Assembly (NCBI GenBank): GCA_947501105.1
Contig: CANMUP010000003.1
Coordinates: 744,001 to 808,000, forward strand
Direction: 5' to 3'
DNA from: an uncultured Flaviramulus sp.
Lineage (GTDB): Bacteria > Bacteroidota > Bacteroidia > Flavobacteriales > Flavobacteriaceae
Length of the DNA: 64,000 nucleotides
This document shows positions 61,974 to 64,000 of the stretch, in pieces. The position numbers and the translations under genes are program-made. Under the pieces are notes generated by a model. The model had not been told where the DNA came from, made no database searches, and saw only the letters and a program-made list of their open reading frames with translations. Numbering within the stretch: the stretch's first letter is position 1; each line of letters starts with the position of its first letter.

Positions 61974-64000
61974 ATGAAAAAAATACTGCTTATTTTACTT
62001 TGCTTTATACCTATTATTCTGTTTTCACAAAATGAAGATCAGCGTATTAATACCATTAAAAATCAGTTAGAACTACTTTCTGTTGAAAACTCAGGATTAA
62101 AAGAACAAGCCAAAACAGAAATAAGTGTTAGCAACATAACGCTATCTAATTTTATCTTGGCTATATCTAACGCTCATAAAGTTAACATCAATATCTCACA
62201 AGAACTTAACCAAATTTCAATTTCTAATAATAACTTTTCTGATGTTACGGTTTCAGATTTATTAGTGTTTTTATGTAAAGAATATGGTTTAACTATTGAC
62301 TTTACAGGGAGCATTTTATCTATTAAAAAATACACCCCGCCAGTTGAAACTCCTGAAACACGTATTATTTCTGTTACCTATAACCCAGAAAACAATTCAA
62401 TCAGCATAGATGCAAAAAACGATAAGCTGTATGATGTATTTAAACGCATTATGGACGAAAGTGCCAAAAACTTGGTGTTTGCTCCTGGATTAGAAACTAA
62501 AACACTAACGCTATATATAAAAGATAGCCCTTTTGATGCCGCTATGGATAAGCTCGCATTAGCTAATAATTTATTTGTTGAAAAAACAAAAGATGATTTT
62601 TATGTGTTTGAAGACCATAGTGCTTCAACAGATTCAAACCAATTAAATTCAAGATTAAAACACGGACAACAAGATATTTTTAAGGTTTTAAATTTAGAAA
62701 ATAAACTATTAGAAGTTAATTTTAATAATACTTCTATAAAATCCATTATAAATGATATTGGAAACGAATTAAGTATTAATGTATTTACTGCGACACCTTT
62801 AGACAAAGCTGGGAATGTAACATTTAAAGCTAAATCTATTACGTTTGATGAGTTATTAATAAAGATTTTTGAGTCTCAAGCTTCTGGTGCAAATCCTTCA
62901 CCTAATAATGCGGTTCAAAACAATAGCAATAATGCACCAAAAGGAAATCCTGTAGTATCAAATTCAATAGAAGTATTTACGTTTAAAAAAGAGGGAGATA
63001 TTTATTACTTTGGAACTGAAAATCAATTAAGTGTTCGTAAAGTTGAAGTGATTCACCTAATGCATCGCTCTGTAGAATTATTATCGGATCCTTCTGGAGG
63101 AAGTGGAAGAAGTAGAACCGTTGGCAGAAGTTATGGTTCGAACAATAACTATGGAAATTATAATAACAGTTATAGTTCTGGCAATAATCAAAACCGAAAT
63201 GCAGGTGCAAATTATAACAACTCTTCTTATAATAATTCGGGAATAAACAGAAATAGAACACAATCAAATACATCAAATTATAACAATACTGGAAATACAT
63301 CAGGAGGCGCATCTCAAACTATTGATGCTATTATACCTGAAGAAATTGCTCAAGATTTAGATATTAAGGTTGACCATGAGCTTAATAGCTTGTATGTTAC
63401 TGGTTCTAGCGCTAAAATTGAAAGATTAAAAGGCTTTATAACTTATATAGATAAAAAAGTTCCTGTTGTACACATAGAAGTCATGTTTGTTGAAGTAAAT
63501 AAAAACAATACTATTGAAACTGGTGTTACTTGGGGTATTGGAGATGATCCTGTGGAAACAAAAGGAGGTATCTTTCCAAAAACAGATTTAACACTTGGTG
63601 CAAAAACCATCAATAGAGTTATTAATGGGTTTAATGGGTTTGACCGTCTAAATTTAGGAAAAGTAGTTCCTAACTTTTTTGCAACTGTAAAAGCAATGGA
63701 AAGTAATGGTAACTTAAAAATTAAGTCTACTCCGAAGCTATCTACACTGAACGGGCATCGTGCTACGTTCTCTAATGGGGAAACCTCGTATTACACAGTT
63801 ACACAACGTAATATTTATGGGACTGATAATCCGCAAACTTCAGAAATCACAAATTACGAACCTATCGATGCTGAATTAGGTATAACTATAAAGCCATTAG
63901 TTTCTGGAGACGGTCAAGTCACTCTAGATATTTTTGTAATACAATCCAGTTTTGGAAAACGTATTGATGAAAATGCACCTCCAGATATTAGTTCTCGTGA
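61974..64000 (+). CDS. Secretin, GspD/PilQ-like (C-terminus outside window)
   Basis: Outer-membrane channel for pilus or secretion export. The frame opens with ATG and a signal peptide (I-I-L-F-S-Q-N) and remains open to the window edge, giving 675 residues. N-domains with the small strand-helix repeats are visible (S-N-I-T-L-S-N-F-I-L and L-Y-D-V-F-K-R-I-M-D-E-S), then a long serine-, asparagine- and glycine-rich linker (about 375-445), then V-H-I-E-V-M-F-V-E-V, I-K-S-T-P-K-L-S-T-L-N-G and A-E-L-G-I-T-I-K-P-L of the secretin domain. The linker is unusually low in complexity for a secretin. The last part of the secretin domain is not in view. Confidence 0.92.
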   Translation, partial: MKKILLILLCFIPIILFSQNEDQRINTIKNQLELLSVENSGLKEQAKTEISVSNITLSNFILAISNAHKVNINISQELNQISISNNNFSDVTVSDLLVFLCKEYGLTIDFTGSILSIKKYTPPVETPETRIISVTYNPENNSISIDAKNDKLYDVFKRIMDESAKNLVFAPGLETKTLTLYIKDSPFDAAMDKLALANNLFVEKTKDDFYVFEDHSASTDSNQLNSRLKHGQQDIFKVLNLENKLLEVNFNNTSIKSIINDIGNELSINVFTATPLDKAGNVTFKAKSITFDELLIKIFESQASGANPSPNNAVQNNSNNAPKGNPVVSNSIEVFTFKKEGDIYYFGTENQLSVRKVEVIHLMHRSVELLSDPSGGSGRSRTVGRSYGSNNNYGNYNNSYSSGNNQNRNAGANYNNSSYNNSGINRNRTQSNTSNYNNTGNTSGGASQTIDAIIPEEIAQDLDIKVDHELNSLYVTGSSAKIERLKGFITYIDKKVPVVHIEVMFVEVNKNNTIETGVTWGIGDDPVETKGGIFPKTDLTLGAKTINRVINGFNGFDRLNLGKVVPNFFATVKAMESNGNLKIKSTPKLSTLNGHRATFSNGETSYYTVTQRNIYGTDNPQTSEITNYEPIDAELGITIKPLVSGDGQVTLDIFVIQSSFGKRIDENAPPDISSR

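Overview
The window comes from a low-GC member of the Bacteroidota, most likely the family Flavobacteriaceae. The evidence is AT-rich DNA with little Shine-Dalgarno signal, promoters of the TTG-N19..23-TAnnTTTG type typical of the phylum, the conserved gene order ftsK - lolA-like - lptF/G-like - ribB, long secreted RHS proteins, and many secreted proteins carrying the 'GNVGIGTT' repeat and C-terminal module common in this group. Identification is by reading only; no database search was possible.

Region 1 (1-11.8 kb) is chromosomal backbone: a catalase-peroxidase cut by the window edge, thiol peroxidase, diacylglycerol kinase, the DNA translocase FtsK, a LolA-like periplasmic carrier, an LptF/LptG permease with an unusual duplicated C-terminal membrane extension, RibB fused to a degenerate GTP cyclohydrolase II domain, a DegT-type aminotransferase, a nitroreductase, and tRNA-Ser(UGA) with a clear promoter and terminator.

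Region 2 (11.8-33.6 kb) is accessory. After a short ORF fragment, a flavin oxidase and a Bor-like lipoprotein comes a compact locus of 14 genes. Leftward from about 16.65 kb lie a metallo-beta-lactamase-fold hydrolase and a DUF5995-type protein. Rightward lie a trypsin-like protease with membrane segments, a secreted protein and a secreted TPR protein. Converging on these is a nine-gene leftward run: a small protein, an HNH-AAA ATPase fusion, a second HNH protein, a membrane-inserted amidohydrolase, a small membrane protein, a patatin lipase, a Cas4-like/DEDD nuclease, an EEP-family phosphodiesterase and a peptidoglycan-binding/YkuD-like protein. The mix of nucleases, lipase, protease and envelope proteins, with a Septu-like ATPase/HNH core, looks like an undescribed conflict (defence) system, though function is inferred from domains and context only.

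Region 3 (34-64 kb) holds two halves of a type IV pilus / type II secretion-like machine: GspF-like protein, pseudopilins and a GspC-like protein on the minus strand (34.1-37.8 kb), and a response regulator, pilin, prepilin peptidase, GspE-like ATPase and secretin on the plus strand (56.4-64 kb). Both operons carry 'VGIGTT' secreted proteins inside them, and both are preceded by the same 27-nt element about 50-65 bp upstream of the first gene. Between the halves are a two-gene RHS system with a probable toxin tip and immunity gene, an Skp/OmpH-like chaperone, a lipoprotein, more VGIGTT genes (one broken by an in-frame TGA), and several families of short palindromic repeats. A reasonable model is a dedicated pilus/secretion apparatus that exports or displays the VGIGTT proteins under control of the adjacent response regulator.
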